From Salvia splendens (lineage: Eukaryota; Streptophyta; Magnoliopsida; Lamiales; Lamiaceae), in contig NC_056051.1 in the NCBI RefSeq assembly GCF_004379255.2, forward strand, positions 24,607,267 to 24,671,266: a DNA stretch of 64,000 nucleotides, given 5' to 3'. Shown one piece after another: positions 52,684 to 64,000 of this stretch (within the stretch, counting starts at the first letter, position 1; each line of letters opens with the position of its first letter). The translations under genes and the position numbers were made by a program. The notes under the pieces were generated by a model, which did no database searches, had not been told where the DNA came from, and saw only the letters and a list, made by a program, of their open reading frames with translations.

Positions 52684-53699
52684 TCACAAGAGTCGAGGTA
52701 AATACCACGCTACGACGTCGAAAACCTCGATCGCCCCGCCCGTGTTTCCCGATATCCCAACCTCAACCATCTGCGGAAGGAAACTGCTCAAATCCTGCAC
52801 ATAGCTCACCTCAAAGCTCTCTGATCCCGCGCTGACCTGCACACTGATCAGCTTCGTTGCCTGCACGTAGTTGATCCGGGCAGTCACCTCCAGCCCGAGC
52901 AGCGCGCCGCCCACGTCCGTCTTGTTCTTCGAAACATTCGACCCAATATCAATCCCGACGTGGCGGTAGCTCGGGTCCACACCGGCGTTGGGATAGATAT
53001 CGAACTCGACAGCAAACACGGAGGGGTTGAGCCCGGCCGGGTTGAAGATGCCGAAGCTGGCGCCGGTGAAGCCGAGGGGGGAGCTTTCGGGCTGGATGAA
53101 GAAGGTGGGTATTAGGAATCGACTGCCAAGCTTGAACACAACAGATAAGCTAAGCAAGCCATATTTAGATAAATGTAAAAACACAATATCGTGTTTCAAT
53201 TGTCAGAAAACTTGTGTATTCCATTAATGATGCATCAGCCCTTTTTATACACATACAAGGAAGTTATAACTAGATTCTATCCTACACCACAATTGAGACC
53301 ACGTTCTCCACTTGCTGCACATTCTAGACGTGTGTTCAGTTTGTCCACACAAATCAGTTTATCCATCGTGGCTTTGATTGCTGCTTTTGGATTGCATAAC
53401 TTCTCTTGACTTTGGCCGTCGACGCCCGTGTGGGTGATGGTGAATTTGAGGGTGGTTTTGAAGTCGGCGTGGGCCCCGGATTGCCATAACTAGATGGGGT
53501 TGGAGTGGCAGGCGGGGTGGGAGAGGGGGTTGCCCGAGGCGTCGGAGGGGAAGTGGGCGTCGCCTTGGTAGATTAGGTCGGTGGGTTTCTGGCCGTAGAA
53601 GTCGTAGGTGAAGGAGGTGGACTGCGACCGGGCCGTGGTGGCGGTGGCGAGGAGGAGAAGGGAGAGGAGTGGGATTAGGGATTGGAGGAGCTTAGCCAT
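52684..53699 (-). pseudogene. legume-type (L-type) lectin, interrupted
   Basis: The N-terminal part (53699-53410) has a signal peptide (MAKLLQSLIPLLSLLLLATA) and the start of an L-type lectin domain (STSFTYDFYGQKPTDLIYQG). An in-frame TAG at 53490-53492 follows SHPACHSNPI, after which lectin sequence continues (LWQSGAHADFKTTLKFTITH). About 300 bp of unrelated sequence (53107-53408) then splits the domain. The remaining part, down to 52684, reads FFIQPESSPLGFTGASFGIF, VFAVEFDIYPNAGVDPSYRH and MVEVGISGNTGGAIEVFDVV. The Asp/Asn of the metal site (EFDIYPNAGVDP) is present. Such lectins are secreted carbohydrate-binding proteins and usually have no introns. The stop and the insertion make a working product unlikely. 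Confidence 0.82.
53107..53408 (-). mobile_element. LTR-like insertion inside the lectin gene
   Basis: Read on the minus strand it has a TATA box (GTATAAAAAGGG, about 53240-53250), then an ATGGAATACACAAG region and an end near TCAAGCTTGGCAGTCG. This is the layout of the promoter/R/U5 part of a plant copia LTR. The exact borders and the target duplication are not clear. Confidence 0.5.
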
Positions 53700-56600
53700 G
53701 GCTTTCTTACTTGCTTAAGTTGATGTGTTTGGTTGGGTTTTTGCTTTGGATGCGGTGGATGCTTATGGCTTGTATACACACACTTCTATTTATACTAGTC
53801 TAGTGCTCATTTATGTCATATTTTACAATTTTTTTAAAATTACATATCATGAGACTAGTATTAATCTAAATAGTGTAAGGAAGATGTAAGTATGTAACAC
53901 GCCTCTCTATATGTAACAAACAATCTCATATTTTCATGATGAAGTTGTAAATTTGTAACACTAACCAAAAACACTAAATAATTAATTTTCAACCAAAATG
54001 GATATTTGATCATATTAAAATGACTACTTTTCTCCTAAAAAGGAATTGGGCCCTAAAATTATGAATTTTGGTCCGATTTTTGTTTTTTGACAAACTTTAG
54101 TCTTAAATAGCACAAACATTATAGATTGTAACAATTTCTCAACCTGACCTGACCCGACAGACTCTTTCCAACCAAATTGAAACCAATGTGATGATCGACT
54201 TAAGAACATGTACTATGTACATGCATGAATTTTACTAAAATAATATCCAAACGAACACTTCCACTAGTGATACCAAAGGTTACTCGAAGACTTGCAGCAA
54301 AAAAAAAGTGCTCATGCATACTTTTTCTCTCTTGTTTGCATAGAACACACCGATCATTCTCATTACTGACTAGTCTCAATATAAAAAGCTATCTCTGGTA
54401 TTGATTTTTTAGAAGAAGAAACTACTTGAAGTTTTGCTCATGGTGAGACAATATTCTGCCACACGAGACACCCTTGAACGTGTGGCAAACTCTCATCCTC
54501 CATGATTTTTTATAATTTCAAAAAAAGAAGTTAGAAATTGAGAATGAATTTGATAAATCACTCGACCAAATCCTCATAATAGCTGTTGGGAATGAAGGAT
54601 ATATGAAATACGCAGCAAATACATAAAGATTAAAGAAAGGACTCTAAGTTTACTTATACTAGTGTAATTAGTGAAACAATCGTGTGGAGCAGTCTTACAT
54701 ATGTTCATTTTGTTGCAAGTTATGAATGATTTGGTTAACATCGACGATAATTTAATTGTGCATGTAATAGTATAAATATGTTAACCTAAGAATATCATAT
54801 GATATACTTCTATTTAGCTAATATGCTTTGAATGATGAGGCAACGGTCTAACTATATAACGACAAAATAAAATAAAGCAAAGCAAAGCAAAGCAAAGAAA
54901 ATGTGCGCAGCAAATTGGTTCAGTGGATATGGAATTTTTTTACTCAATTATTGTACTACTCTTTAGTACATGCACAGTTATCAAGCTGAATTCAAAACGT
55001 GTTAATTTTTTCCTAAATGCAATAAGGTAGCTTTTCATGGGAACACGGTAATGTAGTATGGATAATATTTAGAACTCAATATTATCAATATTTAAAATGT
55101 GTTAATTTTGTTTTAAATGCAATATTGCATTGCTGAGAATAGTATTCATGGGATATTTACCGAAATACTATTTGAGATTGTACAACTTTAAATAAGTTAG
55201 TATGCTCGTGACATTTGGATAGTAACATTTAAAATGTGTCGGCACAAAATAATGCTATCATAAGATAAAATTAACATATAGTGTGGGCCTATACCATGGG
55301 CCTGCAAAAAATTGACAACTAGTTGGGCCTCAGTAACTTGAAGAAAGCCTATAATTAAAAAAAAGCTCTGTTTCTGTGAAGCCCATAGGCATTGAGATCA
55401 GCAAGAGAGAAAAGATAAAGTCATAGGCTTTTTTATATCTTGTGGAACTCAATTCAATAATTTCCAACATATGTTGGTTTATATAAAATTTTATATATTT
55501 CTCATATTCGTATAATATTACGAAATCAAATTTATTGAAAATAATTAAGCTTTCTAATTATATTCAAAGTAATCACATTTCTTGTGTTTTTACAACCACA
55601 ATCATACATTACCTAGTCCCAAGCCATGAACGTGGTATATGTATTGGATTGATTGACTCGAATCGAAATCGAAAATTATCCATCAGTTGTTAGTCAAAAT
55701 AAGAATTCATTTTGACTAAACTATCTAGTTTTCTTTAATTGTTGGAACTTGGAAGGCATATCTCATTCCAAGATCTATTGTTAATTTGATCGGGATACTA
55801 TTTTCAATTTAATTAACTTTTTTTCGATTTATATAAAGACAAATTCCAAAAACTATAAATTTTGGTTAAATTTGGATTTCAAACTATGAATTTTAACATT
55901 TTTCTCAATTTTCACAAATAATCTAATTTGAGTTAAATTGCAATTACTGTGGCATCTGAAAAAATTCTATGAGAAGAGACCACATATGAATGCTATTAAT
56001 TTTCTCAACTCATTTAGCAAATAACTCAACCACATCATCAATTTAAAATCCAGTGTGTGTCAAATTAACAGAATATTACAAATATAAAATCGAATATTTC
56101 ATGGGATGAGAAAAATGCTAATATTCATAGTTTTTTTAATCTTTTTATGGCTGATTTTTAAGTTGTGAGACGTCGAAATTTAATCTAAATTTATGGATTA
56201 ATTTATCATTAATTAATAACTTTAGTTACAATTTCCCTTTGGAAAATAGAGATGTACAGTATACTTGGAAGAGCCATATAGATACACATGAAAGGATGTG
56301 AAACTTCAACATTAACACGTTATGAGTAGTTGAAATAAACAAATAAATAAAATAATGAATGAGAAATGGTCAACAAAAAAAGTGATAGTGATATGAGCAT
56401 TTATTCTTGTTGTTTGACTAGAAAGTGTCACTTGTTTATCCATTGACCCGTGGTCTACGCTTAATAAGCCTTACCGTAATTGAAGTGTGTTAATTAGGTT
56501 AATTGAATTTACTTAGACAACCAAGTCAAAATTATACAGTATAAGATGATCAAGTTCTGATTTAGTAGTTTTTTAAAAAGTGAATTAAATTATGAAATGC

Positions 56601-58076
56601 AACTCCTACTCTTTTTTTGACAAATACGTGATCACGTGACTGATCTTAAACACACTACTCATTACATAAACATGGACATATGTAACACTCTACGGAAGGA
56701 AATTGATATTCTTAACATAGCTATAATATTTTCACGTATTTAAGGTCGGTTACTACATCATCGTGTCTTTTGTTGAAAATGATACGGTTGAGACAATTAC
56801 GAAAATTGCAAACTTCTTGAAAAGTACTTTAACATGAAACTTTCAACATAAGGTATATAGAGTTAGGCTAAAGATCATTTTTAAAGGTAGAAGTGATACG
56901 CACCAATCTCATGTTATTCTTATTTAGTTGATTAATCATTATATGAATGTTGCGAATGCGAAATTTATTAGCCTATAGTCTGTTTTATGTTTTCTTATGG
57001 CCGTGTCGAGTACAATAATGTTTATTCAATCAGTAAAAATATAATTCATTTTTTTCTATAAAGCGTGAAGTAAAGAAAGTTGGGCATCAATGATGTTTTT
57101 TTATATTTATACATTGTATCATCCTCTCCATGCTATCATAAGTAAGACAATTCTTTCGGAATGAAAATTAAGAAACGTAGTGAGTAATACGGAAAAAACA
57201 AAATAAGCAAGCAAAATTGAGTAAAGTAAAATATTAAATATGTTATTTTTAAATATTATTCTAAAATTATTAAGTCGTTTTATTTATTTTTTTCATACTT
57301 GCTCTATTTTTAATGTAATCTATAAACATCATTTTTTAAAATCTTGCGTACAAAGCAACGTTTTAACTAAATTGAGACAAATGAAACAGTAATTTGATTT
57401 TTATGTCATGGATATATCTTCTTTTGTTTGACTACAAGTGTTCAAAACACCATCTTTGATAAAATCCGACTAATCATGTTTAATGGAGTTTTTAGATTAA
57501 TGTCGAAAGTTGGGTGGCAGGGATATTATGCTTTTATTAAGGCAACATATCTCAAAGTTAAATTTCAAAAATAAACATGTGAAATTAGAATGATAATGAT
57601 GATATATGTAATTCACACAATGTGCGTTGCTTGTCAGCTTTAGATTTAGATTTAAGTCACCATAATTAAATAATTTGATTTTTCATGGGAATCCACAAAC
57701 GCAATTGATCACATCATGACTTTAATTTTAAGTAGAAAATACTAATCCATACATACACAAACAACTCGAAATGTTACAATCCAAGACACCTCCAAAATTC
57801 AGCCACACCAAACTTCTTTAATCATATTTCCCTCTTCTTTTTTTCGTAGTAAATTCCTCGTTTGATTTTTGGCAGACTTTCAAACTTACTTTTTACACAA
57901 CCAAAACTACGCTCTAGCATTCACACTCTGCCCAACCTCCTATTTTCTGAATTTTTCTTTTCTTTTTACGGCGCCAAAATTTACATGAAAAGATCCTAAT
58001 ATAATCTCATCTTCATCATATCTCTGAAAATATGACGTCATGCTGAAATCATCGCTGTGTGCGTTCCCGCTGCGGT
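53700..58076. other. long AT-rich intergenic stretch
   Basis: Contains an AAAGC pentamer run (54874-54898). A diffuse inverted pair around 55845-55920 and 56100-56210 (AAACTATAAATTTTGG against CTAAATTTATGG; AACTATGAATTTTAACATTT against AAATGCTAATATTCATAGTT) may be an old Mutator-like element. A degenerate Stowaway start lies near 57120. No gene was recognised in 4.4 kb. Confidence 0.45.
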
Positions 58077-59107
58077 TCAAATGCTGCACCGCTTTTGCTC
58101 CTCGAATGAATTTCTCAACGGGAATAATCGCGAATAATCTGAAATCAATTGAATAATGAATGATTAGCAGCTTGAATTTGAACAGATTAATCCGACTATA
58201 AACAAAAATTGAGGTGGTGAAAATTGAAGTTACCTTGTGAAGAAGAAGAATTGAGTGATTTTTTGCAATGGAGAATAGCGCCTTGGATTCCGTCGTTCTG
58301 TTCCAGCAGCGAATCGTCTCTGCGGCGGATCGACAACGGCGCAACGCCTACCGTCGCCGCGGACGACGCCGAACGGCTCTTTCCTAAATTCCGCGCCACG
58401 ATCTTAAAACTTCCGATCCGGCTGCCTTCTGAAAACTTCGTCGGAGACAAGTTAATCGCCGCGGTCACCGGAGAAGACGACGGAGTAACGGAATCGGTCG
58501 ATTTGATCATACTCGAAGCCTTGGCGTAGAAAGGCTTAATCAATTTTAAATACCTAGGTACGGATCTCTCCGTCGACCCGGCGTCGGAAGCGGTCTCGTA
58601 ATCGAAGCTCTTCTCTCTCATCATTTTGCTTCTCAAACTGTTGTCTCTGGTGAAAACCGGCGCCTCCGCCGCGACTCTGAAATTGGCGGAGAAACGGCTG
58701 CTCCGGTCGAGTTTCGACGATTTCGAGAGCTGATTCGCCGGATCCGCCTTCGTCTCGCCGTTCGTCGGCTCAGCCTTGCTGCATTTTGACGATTTCCTGA
58801 AACCTAGCATGAAGACCTTAAACTTCGGAGCTGATCGGAGGATCGTCACCGGAGACAACGGCTTTGAATTCGAGAAATCGTTGTTTTTGGTTAGGAGAAC
58901 GTCTCTCGGAGATTCAATGAACTGAAAATCCTTCTTCGAATCTCCGCCGCGTTCCTCCGCCGCAGCACCGCGCTCCGGCGACTTGAAGTCGAGGTCGAAG
59001 AACGAGTCTTCGTCAGAGTCTTCGTCGTCGGTGACGAACGCTGCATTGCGCACGTCAGCTCTGGCGGCAGCAGTTCTCCAGAATTTGAGAAGGGCAAGCG
59101 CTTCCAT
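58077..59107 (-). CDS. MAKR2: membrane-associated kinase regulator, MAKR2-like
   Basis: Two exons (59107-58234 and 58138-58077) join through GTAACT...TTTCAG in phase 1 to give 311 residues. The second exon adds only 20 codons ending RCSI. The start MEALALLKFWR and motifs SFFDLDFKSP, ESPRDVLL and SKPLSPVTILRSAPKFKVFM are those of the MAKR family; between them are basic Ser-rich stretches that bind membrane lipids. The C-terminal DDSLLEQNDGIQGAILHCKK is the conserved kinase-interacting region related to BKI1. MAKR proteins sit under the plasma membrane and modulate receptor kinases. Isoform assignment to MAKR2 is by overall wording only. Confidence 0.85.
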
Positions 59108-59480
59108 CTAATTGGATAGAGAAGGTGTAAAAGAGAGAAAATCTGTAATTTTAGAGAGAGAATATGAAAGTTAGAGAGAAGAAGAGAGTTCAATTATGGA
59201 TTGGGGAGGAGAGGGGAGCTAAATATAGAGAAGGAATAGGTAGCGTCATGTTTGGAGAGAGATAAAAAGCGGTACCACGTAAGGCAGGAGAAAAGTGAAA
59301 AAGGGAGAGGAAAGAGGATAATGCCAAACAGAGGAGTAGAACTGTTTAAGCAGGACTGAAATAACTGGTGCACCGGTCAGAGCTTGACCATGACTAGGGC
59401 TCAGGCTTTTAGGTAGTTTGGACTATTTGGTGTTGATGCAACTAAGCCAAATATATTTTCTCATTTTCAAATTCAATAAT

Positions 59481-59714
59481 CTCTCCGTTGAAGCATTTTT
59501 TAAGGCATTTTTTTTGCCATGAAATTTAAGAAATAAATATTTAAAGGTTAAAATAGAAAGAGTATAGTCAGATGATAGTGAATAAAGTGAGAGAAATAAA
59601 GATAGAATAAAGTATGAGAGATAATAAGGTTATTGACAAATAAGAAAATGAACCACCTATTTTAGGACAATCTAGAAATGAATATATGACTGAATTATCT
59701 TGGGATGGAGGGAG
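59481..59714. mobile_element. Stowaway-like MITE, worn
   Basis: CTCTCCGTTGAAGCATTTTT and TTATCTTGGGATGGAGGGAG form imperfect ends. Confidence 0.6.
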
Positions 59715-59915
59715 CCCAATTTTTTTATTTTATCATGGATATATCACAACTTAATTGATGAGACGATAACCTTTGAATATTACTTTTGCATCTTTAGCAC
59801 GGAGATATATTATGTCTAGAACACGTCGTCTTCAATTGCAAACTCTCTAGTTTAATCTAATACTTTTGTTTTTGGACGTTGAATTTGTCAATTTCTCTTC
59901 TTAAAGAACCCATAA

Positions 59916-60177
59916 AAGCATCTACAAGGGAAATGGTAAATGGAGAGGTAAATAGGAATAACTATCATATTTACCTCTTCTTAATAAAATTTCATGCTCC
60001 AATGGAAAAGGTATTTAGGGAGGTATTATACCTTCTTTCATTTTGAGAAGGTATCTTTACCTCTTCGAAAAAAAGGTAAAAAGTTAGTTATTTTTGTTTG
60101 CCTTCTTAATTTACCTTTTTTGAGAAGGTAAATGAGAAATATATCTTCTCAACTTACCTTTCCCCTTGGAGATGCTC
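59916..60177. mobile_element. Tourist-like MITE
   Basis: Ends AAGCATCTACAAGGGAAATG and CCTTTCCCCTTGGAGATGCT pair and lie between TAA at 59913-59915 and 60178-60180. The body has AGAAGGTA and TACCTTCT words in both orientations. 262 bp, no ORF. Confidence 0.85.
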
Positions 60178-60319
60178 TAACATGGATGGTCAGTCCAGAA
60201 TTCTCAACAAGAAACTTTGGATTCCCTATTCTTTGTTAACATGTGGTCTGTAAGGACATTCGGAACTTGATTGCGTTCCAAGAATGAGAACTCTTCACAT
60301 TGGATCAGATAGTTGACGA

Positions 60320-60501
60320 CAAGGGCGGATCCAAGAATTCAATTCAGAAGGGGCAAAATTATATTTATAAAGAAATTTTTAGAGTTTGAGGGAGGGCATT
60401 CATGAAGGAAATTGAAAATTTTGTAAAAACCGAAGAAGAAAATAGTAAAAAAAATATTGGGGGGCATTTGCACCCTACCCTCCTCAAGTGGCTACGCCCT
60501 G
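60320..60501. mobile_element. hAT-type MITE
   Basis: Perfect 8-bp duplication GTTGACGA at 60312-60319 and 60502-60509. Ends CAAGGGCGGATCC and GGCTACGCCCTG form a short inverted repeat of the CAGGG type. 182 bp, no ORF. Confidence 0.88.
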
Positions 60502-60963
60502 GTTGACGAGTTGAACAAAATTAGAGGGTCGACTAGAACAATACAACATTGAGGAATGAGAACTCTGAAATGTCAGTTTCCGGTATGTTTTTTGTTTTGT
60601 TTGCTTGGTTAAGGAAGTGATTCTTCCCTTCTTCTGCCGTGTGGCTGTTGTTCGCTCTCATATTAATAGTGTTGTTGTTCTGTTATTTGATCTTGCGTTT
60701 TGTGGTTTTGATGGTTGTGAGACGAAGCTTCATATTTTTGCTCTCTACTTTGCGTTCGTTAGTTCTTTGTTGTGTCGCCTTATTTATTCTTTATTTGTGT
60801 TGGATTGAATTGGCTATGTTTTGCTTATAGTGTTTGATAAAGAATCTAAAAATATCCAATCCATACCCACTATACAGTAATAATATCATAATAGTAATAA
60901 ATTTCTACGATTAATAAATTTCAGTATATAGGAGTATGATAATAATAATATAATATAATATAA

Positions 60964-62477
60964 GAGTGTCCACAATAGTGGCCTTTGAAGGCCACCAAAT
61001 GTGGCCCGGCCACCATTCGTGGCTCTTATGTGGCCCTCCGCAATGGTAAAGTAACAAAATTATGTGGCCATCTATAAAAAAAAATTAATTTGTTTTCTTT
61101 TTTTAATATTATTTTTAATTTAACTATATTAAATTTTATTAGACTTTAAATTTATGATATTTATAAATTTAATTAAAATAAAATAATTTGGATTGTAAAT
61201 AAAGAAATTCACATCCTAAAACCAAAATGTACAAGAACTTCGTTGTATTATATTAAAATAGGAAAATTACACAACGAAAGTTTTCTAATTTAAAAACAAC
61301 AACCCGAAAACCCATATCACTCTGCGGCGCCCCTTCTACGGTTCCAGACCTCTTCAACCATATCAGCCTGCAGTGATGTATGCGATATTTGGCTCCGCAT
61401 ATCGGTGTACCGCTTGATCAAGTATTCATTACTACGTGGTACACCCATCTGCAGGGGCTCCATGACAATACCCGAGCTCGAACTAGCACCATCTTCCGGT
61501 GTCCATCGCTCTGCAGCAACTCCTTCGTCATCTATTATCATATTGTGCAATATGATACATGCAGTCATGATGTCTGCGACATCATTTTCGTGCCATTGTC
61601 GAGCCGGGCACCGTATAATGGCCCATCGCGCTTGGAGTACACCAAAAGCTCGCTCAACATCCTTCCTAGCACCCTCTTGTTTTTTCGCAAAGTAGGTTTG
61701 CTTCGGCCCAACGGGTTGTCGGATCGTCTTCACAAACACGGGCCAGCGAGGGTATATCCCATCGGCCAAATAGTACCCCATGTTGTACTGAGTGCCGTTG
61801 GCCATGAATCTAACTTGCGGACCCTCCCCCTGGCTCTCGTCATTGAACAGGTGTGACGATCGTAGAACGTTGATGTAGTTGTTCGATCCAGCGACCCCAA
61901 AATACGCATGCCAGATTCGCAAGCGGTAATCAGCAATGGCTTCCAGAATCATCGTGGGATGTCTGCCTTTGAAACCAGAAGTGAACTGTCCCTTCCAAGC
62001 CACCAGACAGTTCCTCCACTCCCAGTGCATGCAATCGATGCTCCCCAACATCCCTGGAAAATGATGTGCAGTCCCGTGCATATCAATCAATCTCTAGCAA
62101 TCATCGGCCGATGGCTTCCGCTTGGAACTCCAAATCTACCACTTGTTGGAATTGTTCATCGTCGGAATCCATAGTTGCAAGGTTGAATCGAAATTAGAAG
62201 GAAATATTGGAAAGATTGGAGGAAAATGGAAGTAAAATGGAGTTGGAAAAATGGAATGGAAGTGTAGTATTTTATAAATAATTTTCGAAATTTTTTTAAA
62301 AAAATAATTAAATTCCGTGGCCCAGCCGCGAATGGCGGCCCGCTGCAGTGGAGGGCCGCGGCTTACACGGCTCAGCCGCGTGAAGGCCGCGGCGGCGGCT
62401 CGCCCTCGACTCTCGGCTCTCTGCAATGGGGGCCGCGCACCGAGCCGCGGGCCGCGGCTCCCCCATTGTGGACACTC
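60964..62477 (-). mobile_element. PIF/Harbinger element with internally deleted transposase
   Basis: Ends GAGTGTCCACAATAGTGGC and CCCCATTGTGGACACTC, with TAA at 60961-60963 and 62478-62480. GC-rich GGCCGCGG / CCGCGGCC stretches lie inside the right end. A TATA box (TATTTATAAA near 62271-62280, minus strand) stands before the transposase start at 62172. Confidence 0.92.
61317..62172 (-). pseudogene. PIF/Harbinger (Plant_tran) transposase, internally deleted and active-site mutated
   Basis: A start at 62172 gives MDSDDEQFQQVVDLEFQAEA and stops after 23 codons (62101-62103). Just downstream another frame picks up the transposase at RLIDMHGTAHHFPGMLGSID and runs to the natural end (61317). Around 150-170 residues with the DNA-binding part are missing compared with the usual ~400. 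The first catalytic Asp (GSIDCMHW) and the Glu (RKDVERAFGVLQ) are kept. The motif normally GSNNDINVL reads GSNNYINVL, so the second catalytic Asp appears replaced by Tyr. It cannot be an active nuclease on this reading. Confidence 0.85.
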
Positions 62478-62480
62478 TAA

Positions 62481-63765
62481 TACCCATACCATATTCCATC
62501 ACGGGTAACCCATCATCAATCTTACAAAACATCAGATTATTCACAATACTTTCCTCATCACGGGTTTTCAATCAATCCAAACAAGTTCCATATAAACTGC
62601 ACCAATCAAAGCGAATTTACCCGAAATTTTTGCCATGATTTGTTCAAAGTGAAGATTCTTTCACTTCGAATATTAACAAACATCAAAATCTATTGCATCT
62701 CAGAAATTTCTGAATGACAAGATCCATTCATTAGTTTAGGAAAACGATAGATCAATCCAAATGAGCTGACGATGACAAAAAGGAATGATTCTGCCTAAAC
62801 CCAATAAACTTCCAAAAAGAAATTTAAAAAATTAAATAAATAATAAAAAGTGGATATTTATTTTTGAGAATGAGCTTTCGCCTTTCAGCCTTTGCTTTTA
62901 GGTGTAAAAAAAACTGAGCGGGTCAGACATAGGGCACCGGGTCGCCACGCCTACGGGTCAGACTCCGACTCGTTTTTGAAAGGTTTGACCTCACACATTC
63001 AACGGCCATGATTTCCTAATCTCTCATTATAAAAGTTTTATTTTTATTAAAGAGTAAATAAAAGTGCTTTACCAAAAATTAAAGGTGCAAACAACGTGGG
63101 AAACAAAAGGGAAAAAGAAATAAAGTCAAAAGACTGTAAAGATGGTTAATCTTTTTTTTGGGGGTAAAATTTAGTGCTTTTACCACATTATTAAATGCAT
63201 TTCCCTTTTTTTTTCCTTTTCCTTTTTAACCAAAATAGGCTCCTTAATTGATTCTTAAATTTAATCAAAGAGTGAACTATATATAAATTTGCATAGTTTA
63301 TTGTCATTCCTGGTAAAACTGAAACATGAGTAATATTTTGAAAATATTCAAGCATGTGACATTAACTATTTAATCCTTGTAGATTTTTTTATTAATAATA
63401 GTATCTGAAACTAAGACAATGTAAATTTATAAATTAATACTGCAAAACCGGGATACTATCATAATAGATAAAATCGATCGATAAATCAAGGTAAAAAACA
63501 AATAAAAATTAGTAGAAATTAGAAAACATCGAAAAATACCTGAAAATGAATTTTATAAGAAAGAAATTACATGTCAACAAAATAATAGAGTGACAAAAAT
63601 GCCCTTTTAGGGCATGAGGGTATTTCGGTCCGAAAAAATATGATTCGTGATTATATTTAACGTTAGGGTCCCCTGGCGCTATTTTTTTTGTTAGGGACAT
63701 GCAGTGTCACAAACCGAAAAGTTAGGAACTATTGATGTAGTTCACTCTTAATCAAATTTTAGCTT
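62481..63765. other. spacer, no gene recognised
   Basis: Mostly AT-rich; a GGGTCAGACATAGGGCACCG patch near 62920-62970 has no clear coding potential. Confidence 0.45.
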
Positions 63766-64000
63766 GGGTGTCCACAATAGGGAGGACACGGCGGCCGCCG
63801 CGAAGTCGGCGGTGGGCGGCGGACAGCACAAGGCCGACTAGTCGGCCTGGATGCGGCGGGGTGTGGAGAGCCGCGGCAGTGCCCTCGGCGGTCTATTGCA
63901 CATATCCAGCGCCGCGGCACTGGACAACTTATTTTTTTTATTTTTCGTTTATTTTTAATAAATACTCACTTTCACTTCATTTTCACCCTACACACATCTA
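63766..64000. mobile_element. left end of a further PIF/Harbinger-type element
   Basis: GGGTGTCCACAATAGGGAGG matches the terminus at 60964 (GAGTGTCCACAATAGTGG) and is followed by a GCGGC-rich subterminal region (63786-63930) and then an AT-rich body cut by the window end. The target site is not obvious. Confidence 0.7.

Noticed and set aside
60605..60830. Hydrophobic frames that could be small membrane proteins
   Set aside because: T-rich sequence gives Leu/Phe/Val by chance, and no start context or homologue was recognised.

Overview
The window is nuclear DNA of a flowering plant. Several genes have spliced exons with GT-AG borders and plant-specific families (SLAC1-type anion channel, plant reticulon, MAKR, plant ABCC), and the spacers are AT-rich and packed with plant transposon families. 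The protein sequences and the legume-lectin-type gene suggest an asterid, perhaps a mint relative (Lamiales), but that is inference. 

Layout from left to right. 1-1763 is the 3' end of a Ty3/gypsy element of Tat type, with an antisense extra ORF and its 3' LTR. 4046-4271 is an unusual array of small palindromes. 5221-10248 (+) is an ABCC10-like ABC transporter that lacks its first exon and carries two frame lesions. 12850-16020 is a block of MITEs, including a Mutator-type inverted-repeat element and a 48-bp insertion with a 19-bp target duplication. 17490-19364 (+) encodes a Cys/His-rich protein with ten HGGG repeats, behind a leader with a 5'UTR intron and a short uORF. 22899-27005 (-) is a 16-exon WDR91-like LisH/WD40 gene. 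27222-28918 holds two PIF/Harbinger elements placed end to end. 32014-34200 (-) is a SLAH2/3-like anion channel. 36040-42725 is a Ty1/copia element with a full-length gag-pol ORF but a badly shortened 5' LTR. 43352-44532 is a Harbinger element carrying only the Myb-like ORF1. 47860-49596 (-) is a reticulon (RTNLB). 51735-53699 (-) holds two broken lectin genes, one interrupted by an LTR-like insert. 58077-59107 (-) is a MAKR2-like membrane-associated regulator. 59481-64000 is another dense transposon stretch with Stowaway, Tourist, hAT and Harbinger elements; one of these carries an internally deleted, active-site-mutated transposase.

The host genes are unrelated single-copy housekeeping or signalling genes and do not form a pathway: S-type anion channel, endosomal WD40 protein, ER-shaping reticulon, plasma-membrane kinase regulator, ABC transporter. 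The more notable content is in the mobile DNA. At least six PIF/Harbinger-type elements are present. Three of them carry different pieces of the two-gene transposition machinery: ORF1 alone, the N-terminus of the transposase, and the C-terminus of the transposase. The copia Gag has an FG-repeat N-terminus, and its 3' LTR contains a hexanucleotide array whose unit changes stepwise along its length. No single new defence or metabolic system was recognised.
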